Shown piece by piece: positions 7,901-15,646 of a stretch of DNA of 37,174 nt. The notes beneath the pieces were generated by a model. That model saw only the letters and a program-made list of their open reading frames with translations. It had not been told where the DNA came from and did not search any database. A program made the translations under genes and the position numbers. Source of the stretch: Oscillospiraceae bacterium (lineage in GTDB: Bacteria > Bacillota > Clostridia > Oscillospirales > UBA929); assembly GCA_009782475.1 (NCBI GenBank), contig WRIZ01000026.1:1-37174 (forward strand), written 5' to 3'. Numbering within the stretch: position 1 is the stretch's first letter; every line of letters begins with the position of its first letter.

Positions 7901-8392
7901 GCGGGGCTTTTAACCGGCGTCAGGACAAAGACGACGCGCAATGGGTCTTTGATGGCGTACGCGACGCTGGAAGACCGCGCCGGGGCGATTGAGCTGCTGA
8001 TTTTTTCGTCTGTCCTCAACCGTCACGGCGGGCATATCAAAAACGACGGAGCCGTTTTTGTGGCGGGGAAGGTCAGCGTCCGCGACGACCGCCCGGCGCA
8101 GATATTGGTTGACGACGTCAAGCCGCTGGGAGAATGGGAACCCATCCCCCCGCCGACGGCCGAAGAGGAAGGGTTAGCCAAACGGAAACTCTTCCTGAAA
8201 CTTCCGTCGGCCGAAGGGCGCGAAGCGGGGCGCATCCTGGCCATGATGCAGCTTTTTCCGGGGCATACCCCCGTTGTGATGGTCTGCGCCGCCAACGGAA
8301 AACGCCTCGGCGGGGAATGTGGGCTGGACGAACGGTTATTGCGGGAATGCCGGGATTTGCTCGGGGATGAAAATGTTGTCTTGAAGGATTGA
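4928..8392 (+). CDS. dnaE: DNA polymerase III subunit alpha
   Basis: The 1154-residue length matches DnaE rather than PolC, as no inserted 3'-5' exonuclease is present. The N-terminus is a PHP domain (THLHVHTEYSLLDG). Polymerase palm acidic residues are visible in PDFDIDF (Asp396, Asp398) and KMDFLGL (Asp546). A helix-hairpin-helix and an OB-fold region (VKLAGLLTGVRTKTTRNG) follow near the C-terminus. In Firmicutes that also have PolC, DnaE extends RNA primers and supports lagging-strand synthesis; whether PolC exists here cannot be seen. The ribosome site AAAGGAGG at 4915-4922 lies in the end of the lipoprotein gene, which overlaps by ATGA. pfkA follows closely, a neighbourhood common in Firmicutes. 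Confidence 0.97.
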   Translation: MTPFTHLHVHTEYSLLDGMCRIGGLMERVKELGQTSVAVTDHGSMFGVIEFYKAAKKAGVKPIIGCEVYVAPRTRTDKEHAFDTEPYHLVLLCENETGYKNLCRLVSRANTEGFYNKPRVDRQLLEEYHEGLIALSACLAGEIPRRLAAGEKEKAAEAARYYAELFGKDRFYLELQDHGIPEQKNICRALLRLSEETGVPLVCTNDAHYLTREDSEAQDVLMCIQTQVTVDTRDRLKFETDEFYIKSGEEMARLFPSQAVENTVKIAEMCGLTIEFGQYRLPKFTLPGGEDDAEIYLRRLCAEGFHVRYPDDPDGYRNRLHFELDMIVKMGFVDYFLIVADFVRYARDKDIPVGPGRGSGAGSMVGYSLGITDVDPIKYNLLFERFLNPERITMPDFDIDFCVRRRQEVIDYVVEKYGHVAQIVTFGSMKAKAVVRDTARAMGWTYAEADAVAKAVPFALHMTLDKALDVSPPLKEGYQNDERTRSLINMAKKLEGMPRHASTHAAGVVVTAEPISEYVPLAKIDESVVTQYPMTQLEELGLLKMDFLGLRNLTVLKEAEELVKKRQRDAAPDVRFAGTGESVIIPEDDAATFEMLSQGKTAGVFQLESAGMTGVCTRLRPQSIEDITAVVALFRPGPMESIPRFIDSKHHPAKTTYKHPMLKPILEVTYGCIVYQEQVLEILQQLAGFSLGHADVVRRAMSKKKHDVLEAERQSFLEGCAGNGISHNIASSIFNEIMAFAEYAFNKSHAVCYAVIAYRTAYYKRHYPAEYMAALLSSVQGSADKVGEYIEECREQNISVLPPDVNTSNDGFTVVDAEGGDADARSIRFGLGAIKNLGHGFIAALRQERAKQPFTGFEDFCRRMHKHDMNRRALECMIQCGVFDSFGAKRRALYEIAGPLMDDLSGGRTIEGQTDLFSMGGAKTEMPIPDVEEWPLKDKLQLERSLTGLYLSGHPIDAYAAEIRRCGASSILSVTEGLENGGAEDGSQVKLAGLLTGVRTKTTRNGSLMAYATLEDRAGAIELLIFSSVLNRHGGHIKNDGAVFVAGKVSVRDDRPAQILVDDVKPLGEWEPIPPPTAEEEGLAKRKLFLKLPSAEGREAGRILAMMQLFPGHTPVVMVCAANGKRLGGECGLDERLLRECRDLLGDENVVLKD

Positions 8393-8409
8393 AAAAAATA
8401 TGATATAAT
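8381..8409 (+). promoter_or_regulatory. Promoter of pfkA
   Basis: TTGAAG (8381-8386) and a perfect TATAAT (8404-8409) lie 17 bases apart at the end of dnaE and in the short gap after it. It would let pfkA be transcribed apart from dnaE. The start would be near 8416, with AAGAAGGAG upstream of the ATG at 8443. Confidence 0.7.
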
Positions 8410-8442
8410 CACCGTGATTTTCCTAAAGAAGGAGATGGTTTC

Positions 8443-9414
8443 ATGGAGATCAACCGGATCGGGCTGCTCACCTCCGGCGGCGACGCGCCCGGCATGAATT
8501 CGGCCATCCGCGCCGTTGTGCGCACGGCTTGCATCAACAAACTCGAAACACTGGGTATCCGGCGCGGGTACAACGGCCTCATCAACGGCGACGTGACCGA
8601 GATGGGTTACAGAGACGTCCGGGGGCTCAACCATATGGGCGGCACCATCCTCTATACCGCCCGCTCCCCTGAGTTCCAAACCGAGGAAGGGGTGGCGAAA
8701 GCCGCCAAGACCTGCAAGTATTTAGGCATCGACGCCATCATCTGCATCGGCGGCGACGGCACCTTCCGGGGAGCCCTTGACTTGGCCAAGCACGGCATCC
8801 CGTCGGTCGGTATCCCCGCCACCATCGACAACGACATCGCCTGCACCAACTATACCATCGGCTTCGATACCGCCTGCAACACCGCCATCGAGGCCATTGA
8901 CAAGCTGCGCGACACCATGCACTCCCACGAACGCTGTTCGCTGGTTGAAGTGATGGGGCACCGGGCTGGGCATCTTGCCGTTTATGTGGGTATTTCGGTA
9001 GGCGCCAACGCCATTCTTGTCCCCGAACGCCCATACGATTTTGAAAAAGACATTGCCGACCGGATCCGCAAATCCCGTATTCAGGGGCGCACCCACTTTG
9101 ACATCATCGTGGCCGAAGGGGTGGGCGACATCCATCAGATCGCCAATCACATCCGCGAAGAAACGGGCTTAGACCCCCGGGTCACCATCCTCGGGCATGT
9201 CCAGCGCGGCGGGACGCCCACCGCCCGTGACCGCGTGACCGCCGCCCGGATGGGACGGCACGCCGTTGAACTTTTGCTCGAAGGCCGTTTCAACCGCGTT
9301 GTCTCCATCAAAGACGGCCATTTGCAGGATTTTGACATCGAAGAGGCTCTGTCGATGAAAAAAGACCTTCAGGAAACGATGGTTGAAACAGCGCGCATCC
9401 TCTCGACCGGTTGA
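8443..9414 (+). CDS. pfkA: 6-phosphofructokinase, ATP-dependent
   Basis: The enzyme phosphorylates fructose 6-phosphate to fructose 1,6-bisphosphate, the committed step of glycolysis. Its 323 residues match bacterial PfkA. The N-terminus reads GLLTSGGDAPGMNSAIRAVV. The nucleotide loop is GGDGTFRGA, with Gly where pyrophosphate-dependent enzymes carry Asp, so ATP use is expected. The catalytic stretch PATIDNDI and the substrate region VEVMGHRAGHLA are both present. AAGAAGGAG fixes the start. It is transcribed after dnaE, probably from its own promoter at 8381-8409, and is followed 37 bases later by hom. The rest of glycolysis in this window lies far away at 31-36 kb. Confidence 0.97.
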   Translation: MEINRIGLLTSGGDAPGMNSAIRAVVRTACINKLETLGIRRGYNGLINGDVTEMGYRDVRGLNHMGGTILYTARSPEFQTEEGVAKAAKTCKYLGIDAIICIGGDGTFRGALDLAKHGIPSVGIPATIDNDIACTNYTIGFDTACNTAIEAIDKLRDTMHSHERCSLVEVMGHRAGHLAVYVGISVGANAILVPERPYDFEKDIADRIRKSRIQGRTHFDIIVAEGVGDIHQIANHIREETGLDPRVTILGHVQRGGTPTARDRVTAARMGRHAVELLLEGRFNRVVSIKDGHLQDFDIEEALSMKKDLQETMVETARILSTG

Positions 9415-9451
9415 TAAATGCTTTAAGGAAGCGTAGAAAGGATTCTATACT

Positions 9452-10525
9452 ATGGTCAATATCGCAATACTCGGTTACGGCATCGTTGGTTCGGGCGTAG
9501 CTGAAGTCATTCAGGAGACGGCCGCGCTGATTGACGCGCGCACAGGGTTCAAACTGTCTGTCAAGACCATATTGGATATACGGCAGTTCCCGGGCGACCC
9601 GTTCGCCAAACATTTTGTTTCCGACTTTTCAGTCATCGAACGAGACCCGTCCATCCAAATCGTCGCCGAATGTATCGGCGGCGTAGGGGCGGCGTATGAA
9701 TTCACCAAACGCGCCTTACATGCGGGAAAGCATGTGGTGACGTCCAATAAGGAGTTGGTCGCCGAACACGGAGCCGAACTGCTGACGCTGGCGCGGGCAA
9801 ATCGGACGCATTACCTCTTTGAGGCGGCCGTTGGCGGCGGTATCCCGCTCATCCATCCGATGGCGCAATGCCTTTCGGCCAACAGCATTTCCGATATAGC
9901 CGGTATCTTGAACGGGACATGCAATTACATCCTCACCCGAATGAGGGACAACAGCTTTACCTTTGACGAAGCCTTGTTGGAAGCGCAAAAGCTCGGGTAT
10001 GCCGAATCCGACCCGACCGATGATATTATGGGGCATGACAGCGCGCGCAAAATCTGTATTTTGGCTTCGCTGATCTTCGGGCGGCACGTCTTCCCCGGCC
10101 GCGTGCAGACCGGGGGCATTCAAAATATCACCCTCGAACAGCTGAAAGAAGCGGCGGCGAACGGTTTTACCATCAAACTGCTGGGACGGGCGCAGGGGGT
10201 TCAGAGCGGCGAGCCGCCCACGGTTTATGTCGCGCCGCACCTCGTCCCGCAAGGCAATCCGCTGTATACCGTAGACGATGTATACAACGGCATCCTTCTG
10301 AGCGGCGACATCGTGGGCGACGTTCTCTTCTATGGAAGAGGAGCCGGAAAACGCCCCACCGCGTCGGCCATTGTAAGCGATATGCTTGACTGCTTGCGCG
10401 GCGGCGACCCGCTTGGCGGCCTCACCTGGGACGATATTCCGGTGAATGTGACGTCCCCCGGCAGTATCAAAGAAGGCGAACACTACGTTTTCGCCGACGG
10501 CACAGCCATGCGTATATTGAGTTGA
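9452..10525 (+). CDS. hom: Homoserine dehydrogenase without ACT domain
   Basis: The protein reduces aspartate semialdehyde to homoserine with NAD(P)H. The Rossmann motif GYGIVGSGV lies at the N-terminus, SNKELVAEHG in the cofactor domain, and ILNGTCNYILTRM with GYAESDPTDDIMGHDSARK in the catalytic domain; the last contains the Asp and Lys that act in hydride transfer. It has 357 residues, whereas many bacterial enzymes have about 430. The C-terminal ACT domain that binds threonine is absent, so feedback control by threonine may be lost or work differently. AAAGGA lies nine bases before the ATG. lysC follows 16 bases downstream, so the first and third steps from aspartate are co-transcribed. 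Confidence 0.95.
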   Translation: MVNIAILGYGIVGSGVAEVIQETAALIDARTGFKLSVKTILDIRQFPGDPFAKHFVSDFSVIERDPSIQIVAECIGGVGAAYEFTKRALHAGKHVVTSNKELVAEHGAELLTLARANRTHYLFEAAVGGGIPLIHPMAQCLSANSISDIAGILNGTCNYILTRMRDNSFTFDEALLEAQKLGYAESDPTDDIMGHDSARKICILASLIFGRHVFPGRVQTGGIQNITLEQLKEAAANGFTIKLLGRAQGVQSGEPPTVYVAPHLVPQGNPLYTVDDVYNGILLSGDIVGDVLFYGRGAGKRPTASAIVSDMLDCLRGGDPLGGLTWDDIPVNVTSPGSIKEGEHYVFADGTAMRILS

Positions 10526-10541
10526 CCAAAGGAGTGAACCC

Positions 10542-11747
10542 ATGTCCCTGATCGTCAAAAAGTTCGGCGGGTCATCGGTGGCGGATAATGATAAACTCCG
10601 CAATGTGGCACAGGTTGTCACCCAAAGCCATGCGGCGGGGCATCAAGTCGTTGTTGTTGTCTCGGCGCAGGGCGATACCACCGACGACCTTTTGGAAAAA
10701 GCGGCCGGATTGAACCCGGGCGCGTCGCGCCGTGAAATGGACATGCTGCTCGTCTGCGGGGAGCAGATGTCGGCGTCGCTGCTGGCCATAGCCATTGAAA
10801 AACTGGGGTTCCCGGTCATTTCGCTGACCGGCTGGCAAGCGGGGATGCAAACCGATTCCAACCATTCGGCGGCGCGGATCAAAAAGATAGACCCCGAACG
10901 GGTGCGGGTTGAGCTGGATCGGCACAACATCGTCGTCATCGCGGGGTTTCAGGGCATCAATAAATTCGGCGACGTTACCACCATAGGGCGCGGCGGCTCC
11001 GATACGACCGCCGTTGCGTTCGCGGCGTCGCTGAACGCCGAGCTTTGCCAAATCTATACCGATGTGGACGGCGTTTACACAGCCGACCCGCGTGTGGTTT
11101 CAACAGCCAAAAAGCTGAATGAGATCAGCTTTGACGAGATGCTGGAGCTGGCGTCGCTGGGCGCGCAGGTGCTGGCTTCCAGGTCGGTTGAAATGGCCAA
11201 ACGGCTGCGTGTCAATCTAGAAGTTTTGTCCAGCTTTCGGAATGTGCCGGGAACGATCGTCAAGGAGGTTGTAAAGATGGAAAATATGCAGGTTTCGGGC
11301 GTCGCCCGTGATAATAACGTCGCGCGGATCGCGCTGGTCGGGCTGCGGGACATGCCCGGCGTCGCGGCGAAAATATTCTCCCTGCTGGCGCAGGCCAAGA
11401 TCAACGTCGACATCATCCTGCAATCCATCGGGCGGCACGATACCAAAGACATCAGTTTTACCATCGCCAAAAACTATTTGGATGAAGCCCGCTCGCTGCT
11501 GGAAGAGCACAGGGAGTCGCTGGCCTATGAATCCCTTGTGGTCAGCGATCAAATCAGCAAAGTCTCGGCGGTTGGCGCGGGAATGGTCAACAATCCGGGC
11601 GTGGCGTCGCGGATGTTTGAAGCCTTGGCGTCGGCGGGGATCAACATTCAAATGATTTCGACAAGCGAGATCAAGGTGAGCGTGCTGATCGACCTGAACG
11701 ATTCCGACAGAGCGGTGCAGGTCATCCATCAGGAGTTTTTCGGGTAG
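10542..11747 (+). CDS. lysC: Aspartate kinase
   Basis: The 401-residue protein phosphorylates aspartate, the first step towards lysine, threonine and methionine. It opens with IVKKFGGSSVAD, the amino-acid-kinase signature. The aspartate/ATP region includes TTIGRGGSDTTAVA and TDVDGVYTADPR. The last 150 residues carry two ACT domains; VSAVGAGMVNNPGVASRMF belongs to the second, so allosteric control by lysine or threonine is expected here even though hom lacks its ACT domain. AAAGGAG precedes the ATG. The stop lies eight bases before the AT-rich restriction gene, a sharp change in base composition. Confidence 0.96.
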   Translation: MSLIVKKFGGSSVADNDKLRNVAQVVTQSHAAGHQVVVVVSAQGDTTDDLLEKAAGLNPGASRREMDMLLVCGEQMSASLLAIAIEKLGFPVISLTGWQAGMQTDSNHSAARIKKIDPERVRVELDRHNIVVIAGFQGINKFGDVTTIGRGGSDTTAVAFAASLNAELCQIYTDVDGVYTADPRVVSTAKKLNEISFDEMLELASLGAQVLASRSVEMAKRLRVNLEVLSSFRNVPGTIVKEVVKMENMQVSGVARDNNVARIALVGLRDMPGVAAKIFSLLAQAKINVDIILQSIGRHDTKDISFTIAKNYLDEARSLLEEHRESLAYESLVVSDQISKVSAVGAGMVNNPGVASRMFEALASAGINIQMISTSEIKVSVLIDLNDSDRAVQVIHQEFFG

Positions 11748-11755
11748 GGAGAACT

Positions 11756-12598
11756 ATGAAGCACACAGAGGAAAAAAGAGAATTTACAGAGCTTCTCAAT
11801 GATTTTGCAAAATCATTGGGTTCTTTTATAACGCAAGACGGTGAATGGACGATAAAAGGATTCATAGATATTTTCAAAAACATATATACCATATCAACAG
11901 ACACAAAGGTCTTATCGAAGATACTCGAGCTGCATCTATTTCCGCATTTTCTCGGATTTGCGGACAGGATTGGGTATAGGATCGAGCTGTCATCATTTCA
12001 AAACTGGTATCCTGATTTAACGTTTATTAAGAAAAAAGACGAGGCCATAAAATTCGCGGTTGACTTGAAAACAACCTATCTTCTTGATGATTATCCAGGG
12101 TTTTGCAATGGGTTTACATTAGGATCGCACGGAGAGTATTTTATCAATCGGGACAGCACAAAAAATATACAATATCCATATAATCAATACGGCGGTCACT
12201 TTTGCCTAGGCATTATCTATTCCCGGTCTAAACTGCCGAAAGATTTTGAGATTCAAAGCTATCCGATGGAAAAACTTACTGATATTCCGTCTGTAATCAA
12301 TAATTTCATATTTTTTGCCGCAGAAAAATGGAAAATCGCAAGTGACAAGAGAGGCAGCGGCAACACCGCGAATATTGGGAGTATCCAACTGATTAACGAC
12401 ATTCTTGTCGGCAACGGAACATTCGCAAAGGCCGGAGAAGAACTTTTTGACGATTATTGGGCTAACTACGGAAAAATTCAAATTGAAACGGCAGCGGGAA
12501 AACGTAAGGCGTTATCTTCCTTTGAGGAATATATTACATATCGCGGATTATCCTGTGATATATTAAATCCCCGCCCTTCCAAAAGGAAGGTGAAGTAG
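11756..12598 (+). CDS. EcoRV-like type II restriction endonuclease
   Basis: The 280-residue protein matches EcoRV along most of its length from memory of that sequence: TDTKVLSKILEL, YPDLTF, FAVDLKTTY, FTLGSHGEYFINRDSTKNI, then YPYNQYGGH and GSGNTANIGSI. The catalytic PD...D-x-K set is complete, with Asp in YPDLTF and Asp-x-Lys in VDLKTT, matching Asp74, Asp90 and Lys92 of EcoRV. EcoRV cuts GATATC bluntly as a dimer, so the same target is likely. GGGAGA precedes the ATG. The cognate-type methylase gene begins one base after the stop. The gene is far more AT-rich than lysC beside it, so recent acquisition is likely. The protein has an N-terminal extension of about 30 residues relative to EcoRV. 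Confidence 0.9.
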   Translation: MKHTEEKREFTELLNDFAKSLGSFITQDGEWTIKGFIDIFKNIYTISTDTKVLSKILELHLFPHFLGFADRIGYRIELSSFQNWYPDLTFIKKKDEAIKFAVDLKTTYLLDDYPGFCNGFTLGSHGEYFINRDSTKNIQYPYNQYGGHFCLGIIYSRSKLPKDFEIQSYPMEKLTDIPSVINNFIFFAAEKWKIASDKRGSGNTANIGSIQLINDILVGNGTFAKAGEELFDDYWANYGKIQIETAAGKRKALSSFEEYITYRGLSCDILNPRPSKRKVK

Positions 12599-12599
12599 T

Positions 12600-13505
12600 A
12601 TGAACGGCGAAAAAGTCCATGTTCCGCCGTTTAAGACGCAGGGGATCAAAACAAAGCTCGTTCCTCTTATAAAAGAGCATATCAATATGGATGATTCAAC
12701 CTTGTGGATTGAGCCGTTTATGGGATCTGCCGTTGTTGGTTTGAACATTGCGCCAAAGAAAGCCATTTTCGCGGACATCAATCCGCATATCATAAATTTC
12801 TATAACATGCTAAAAAACAAGCAGTTAAATGCGCAAGTCGTCATGGAATACCTTTATAAACAAGGCGCATCCTTATCTGAAAAGGGAGAGACTTATTATT
12901 ATTATATACGTGAGAGATTTAATGAGACGCATGACCCCTTAGATTTTCTTTTTCTAAACCGTTCTTGCTTTAACGGTATGATTCGTTTCAATAAAAGCAA
13001 TCACTACAATGTACCATACGGGCATAAGCCTCAGCGTTTCGCAAAGGCATATATAACAAAAATCGTAAATCAAGTTAAGCATTTTGAAAGAATGCTGGCA
13101 GATAACGAGTGGACTTTTTTATGTCAGCCATTTGAAGAAACCTTGTCTTTAGCGGATGAAAAGACTTTTATCTACTGTGATCCGCCATACATCGGCAGGC
13201 ATGTGGACTATTATGATCGTTGGGACGAGGTTAGCGAAACCCGGCTATGTCAATGCCTATTTGAAACAGGAGCGCGATTTATGCTTTCTACATGGGATCA
13301 CAACCAATACCGGGAAAACCATTATATTGACCATATTTGGAAATCGTGCGGCAAGGTAACAAAAGACCATTATTACCATATAGGGGCAAAAGAGAAAAAT
13401 AGAAATGTTATGACGGAAGCATTGTTAATGAACTATAAGGCAGTTAATAATAATGTGGCATTAACCAACCAACCTGAGCATGAACAGCTCTCATTGGCTC
13501 TTTGA
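12600..13505 (+). CDS. M.EcoRV-like DNA adenine methyltransferase
   Basis: The 301-residue protein is a D12-class (Dam-like, alpha) N6-adenine methyltransferase. Motif X is VPPFKTQGIKTKLVPLI, the AdoMet motif I is EPFMGSAVVGLN, and the catalytic motif IV is YCDPPYIGRHVDYYDRW. The block LDFLFLNRSCFNGMIRFN is characteristic of M.EcoRV. With the endonuclease directly upstream, it should protect GATATC by methylating the first adenine. AAGGAAGGTG before the ATG at 12600 is a good ribosome site, which suits a protective enzyme. Base composition is as AT-rich as that of the nuclease gene. No controller protein gene is present. Confidence 0.93.
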   Translation: MNGEKVHVPPFKTQGIKTKLVPLIKEHINMDDSTLWIEPFMGSAVVGLNIAPKKAIFADINPHIINFYNMLKNKQLNAQVVMEYLYKQGASLSEKGETYYYYIRERFNETHDPLDFLFLNRSCFNGMIRFNKSNHYNVPYGHKPQRFAKAYITKIVNQVKHFERMLADNEWTFLCQPFEETLSLADEKTFIYCDPPYIGRHVDYYDRWDEVSETRLCQCLFETGARFMLSTWDHNQYRENHYIDHIWKSCGKVTKDHYYHIGAKEKNRNVMTEALLMNYKAVNNNVALTNQPEHEQLSLAL

Positions 13506-13512
13506 TATGTGT

Positions 13513-14265
13513 ATGAAAAAACCATACCTCATCCTCATAACCGCCGCCCTCCTCTTAGCCGCCATACTGGGCGTATGGCTCCTATGGCACCATAAAAACG
13601 CCGCCCCGGACGACGGGGACGGCGTTGTTCTCATATTGCTTTATCATACCTTCACCGACGGCGAAGTCACCGACGGGAGCGTTTTTACCACGGCGGAAAA
13701 GTTTGAACGCGACATTCAAACACTGCTGGACGTCGGTTTGACGTCTTTGTCACTGGTTGACTACGCAGCGGGGGACTACGACCGGGACAAGCGGTATTTC
13801 GCCGTTACCTTCGACGACGGCTACCTGACCAACTACGAAACGGCTTTCCCCATCCTGCAAAAACTCGGCGTAAAAGCCGATATTTTCATCAACACCGATA
13901 ACGAGTTCATGGAGCATCACTTTTCCTACGAACAGGCGCGTGAAATGGAAACAAGCGGTCTGATTGCCGTCCATTCGCATTTTCCCGTCCATGAACCGGC
14001 GTCTTCATACCCGGTCGATGAATTTACTAGGCTGCTGGAAAACTCGTTTGAAACCCTTGAACGCGAGCTCGGCGTCCGGCCATATAAACTCTTCGCCTAT
14101 GTCGCCGGAGACTATACCCGCGAGACCTACGACGCGGCGGTCGGCGCGGGCGTCGATCTGCAATTCGTGCAGAAGAAACTCTTCGACGCGCCGGGTCTTA
14201 CATTGCGCATCAATGTGGCATACGATACCGATATGACGAAATTATTAGCGTCTTTTGCCCAATAA
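13513..14265 (+). CDS. Polysaccharide deacetylase (NodB domain), membrane-anchored
   Basis: The protein of about 250 residues starts with a basic n-region and one membrane segment (LILITAALLLAAILGVWLL), followed by an extracellular NodB domain. Motif 1 is TFDDGY with the catalytic Asp and metal Asp; motif 2 is HSHFPVH with two metal-binding His. It probably removes acetyl groups from a cell-wall or surface glycan. Starts at 13507 and 13513 are both possible, and neither has a recognisable ribosome site. This is odd, since the gene follows the AT-rich methylase directly; insertion of that pair may have cut off its original leader. The 3' end overlaps the convergent BI-1 gene by 21 bases. Late motifs are poorly conserved, so the substrate is unknown. 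Confidence 0.85.
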   Translation: MKKPYLILITAALLLAAILGVWLLWHHKNAAPDDGDGVVLILLYHTFTDGEVTDGSVFTTAEKFERDIQTLLDVGLTSLSLVDYAAGDYDRDKRYFAVTFDDGYLTNYETAFPILQKLGVKADIFINTDNEFMEHHFSYEQAREMETSGLIAVHSHFPVHEPASSYPVDEFTRLLENSFETLERELGVRPYKLFAYVAGDYTRETYDAAVGAGVDLQFVQKKLFDAPGLTLRINVAYDTDMTKLLASFAQ

Positions 14266-14979
14266 ACGCAGGATTTTCAGGAAGAGGTTGATGAAGTCGA
14301 GGTAGAGCGACAACGCGCCGATCACCGAAATCTTCCGAACCGCTTCCTCCTGACCGGCTTCCACAGCCGAGGCCAGCATTTTCTTCGTCCGCTGGGTATC
14401 ATACGCCGTCAGGCCGACAAAGATCAGGATACCGGCATAGCAGACGAGGTAATCGAGCATCTCGGACTGTAAGAAGAAGTTGACCAAACTGGCGGCGATC
14501 AGCCCGATAAGAGCCATAAACAACAAACTGCCGACGCTCGAAAGGTCTTTTTTCGTCACCGCGCCGAACCCCGCCATGACGGCGAACATGACCGCGCAAA
14601 TGCCGAAGGCGGCATAAATGGTTCCCAGTTCGTAGACGATGAAAACGACCGACAGCGTCAGCCCGTTTACGGCGGCATAGACAAAAAACAATGCAGCGGC
14701 CGCCCCGCTTGATAACTTGTTCATCCCGGCCGAGATCCCAAAAACCAATCCTATCTCAACAATGAGCAGCCCGTAGAAAATGACCGGATTGCCGAAGACT
14801 AAAACTGTAAGCGCGTTGGAATTGGCAACGATCAGTGCGGTGAATCCCGTGACGACCAACGCCGCGAACATCCACATGAAAACCCGCGTCAGGCAAGCCG
14901 ACAACGCCCTTCGCATATTTTCAGCCTGTTCCCATGCCATCGGGCGTCCGCTCGTCTCATTCCCGTTATAATCCATCAT
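14245..14979 (-). CDS. BI-1/YccA family membrane protein
   Basis: The 244-residue protein has about seven hydrophobic segments and the conserved C-terminal region of the Bax inhibitor-1 family: ILIFVGLTAYDTQRTKKML then ALSLYLDFINLFLKILRL. Family members act as membrane calcium leak or proton-linked channels, and in bacteria some bind FtsH. The start has two adjacent ATG codons behind GGGGAGGA; the first (14979) is used. It lies 22 bases after phoU on the same strand and may be read from the phosphate operon, though a functional link is not evident. Its last 21 bases overlap the convergent deacetylase gene. Confidence 0.9.
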   Translation of the reverse strand: MMDYNGNETSGRPMAWEQAENMRRALSACLTRVFMWMFAALVVTGFTALIVANSNALTVLVFGNPVIFYGLLIVEIGLVFGISAGMNKLSSGAAAALFFVYAAVNGLTLSVVFIVYELGTIYAAFGICAVMFAVMAGFGAVTKKDLSSVGSLLFMALIGLIAASLVNFFLQSEMLDYLVCYAGILIFVGLTAYDTQRTKKMLASAVEAGQEEAVRKISVIGALSLYLDFINLFLKILRLLGKRR

Positions 14980-15001
14980 GCTTCCTCCCCGTGTATAACC
15001 A

Positions 15002-15646
15002 TTAGACTTTATACTGCCCTGTGAGCGAGAAAATCACCCATTCGGCCACATTGGTCGCGTGGTCGCCGATCCGCTCAAAATATTTGGCGATCATGATCAG
15101 ATCGATGGCCTGGTCACCGTTGTTCACATCTTTGCTGATCAATTCCAGCGAATCCTTCTTGACCGTTTTGAACAAATCGTCCACCCTGTCGTCGCAGGCG
15201 ATCACTTCATTGGCCAACGCCTGATCTTTTTTCACAAAGGAATCAATGCTCTTAACAACCATCTCCATGGTCACCTCGGCCATTTGCGATATATGTTCTA
15301 AATTCTTTCGGTACTTGGTGTCGGCGAGGTGGAGGGTGATCTCGGAAATATCGGAAGCGTGGTCGCCGATCCGTTCCAAATCGGAAACGGTTTTCAATAC
15401 CGAGGAAATAAGCCATAAATCACGCGCCACAGGCTGCTGCTGCATGATGATTTTCAAGCAGAGCTTCTCAATCTCCCGTTCTTTTTGGTCGATCTCATCG
15501 TCGGAGGCAATCACCTTTTTGGCCAGCTCGGTGTCTTTCTCGATCAAGGCTTTGTCGGCATTGGAGATGGCCTCCTTGACCATGTTGCCCATGTTGATCA
15601 GGGAATCGTTGAGCTTTGCCAGCTGTTCCTCGAATTTGATCCGCAT
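15002..15646 (-). CDS. phoU: Phosphate transport regulator PhoU
   Basis: The 214-residue, all-helical protein contains the two three-helix repeats of PhoU. Each has the metal-binding pattern: DLERIGDHASDISE in the first and YFERIGDHATNVAEWV in the second. PhoU sits on the Pst transporter and quiets the PhoR sensor when phosphate is plentiful. Its ATG overlaps the pstB1 stop by one base (TAATG), so it is coupled to the transporter. In other bacteria PhoU acts through PstB; which of the two PstB proteins it contacts here is an open question. Confidence 0.95.
   Translation of the reverse strand: MRIKFEEQLAKLNDSLINMGNMVKEAISNADKALIEKDTELAKKVIASDDEIDQKEREIEKLCLKIIMQQQPVARDLWLISSVLKTVSDLERIGDHASDISEITLHLADTKYRKNLEHISQMAEVTMEMVVKSIDSFVKKDQALANEVIACDDRVDDLFKTVKKDSLELISKDVNNGDQAIDLIMIAKYFERIGDHATNVAEWVIFSLTGQYKV

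Noticed and set aside
9716..10621. Minus-strand ORF of 301 codons opposite hom
   Set aside because: Antisense shadow of a well-conserved gene, without motifs.
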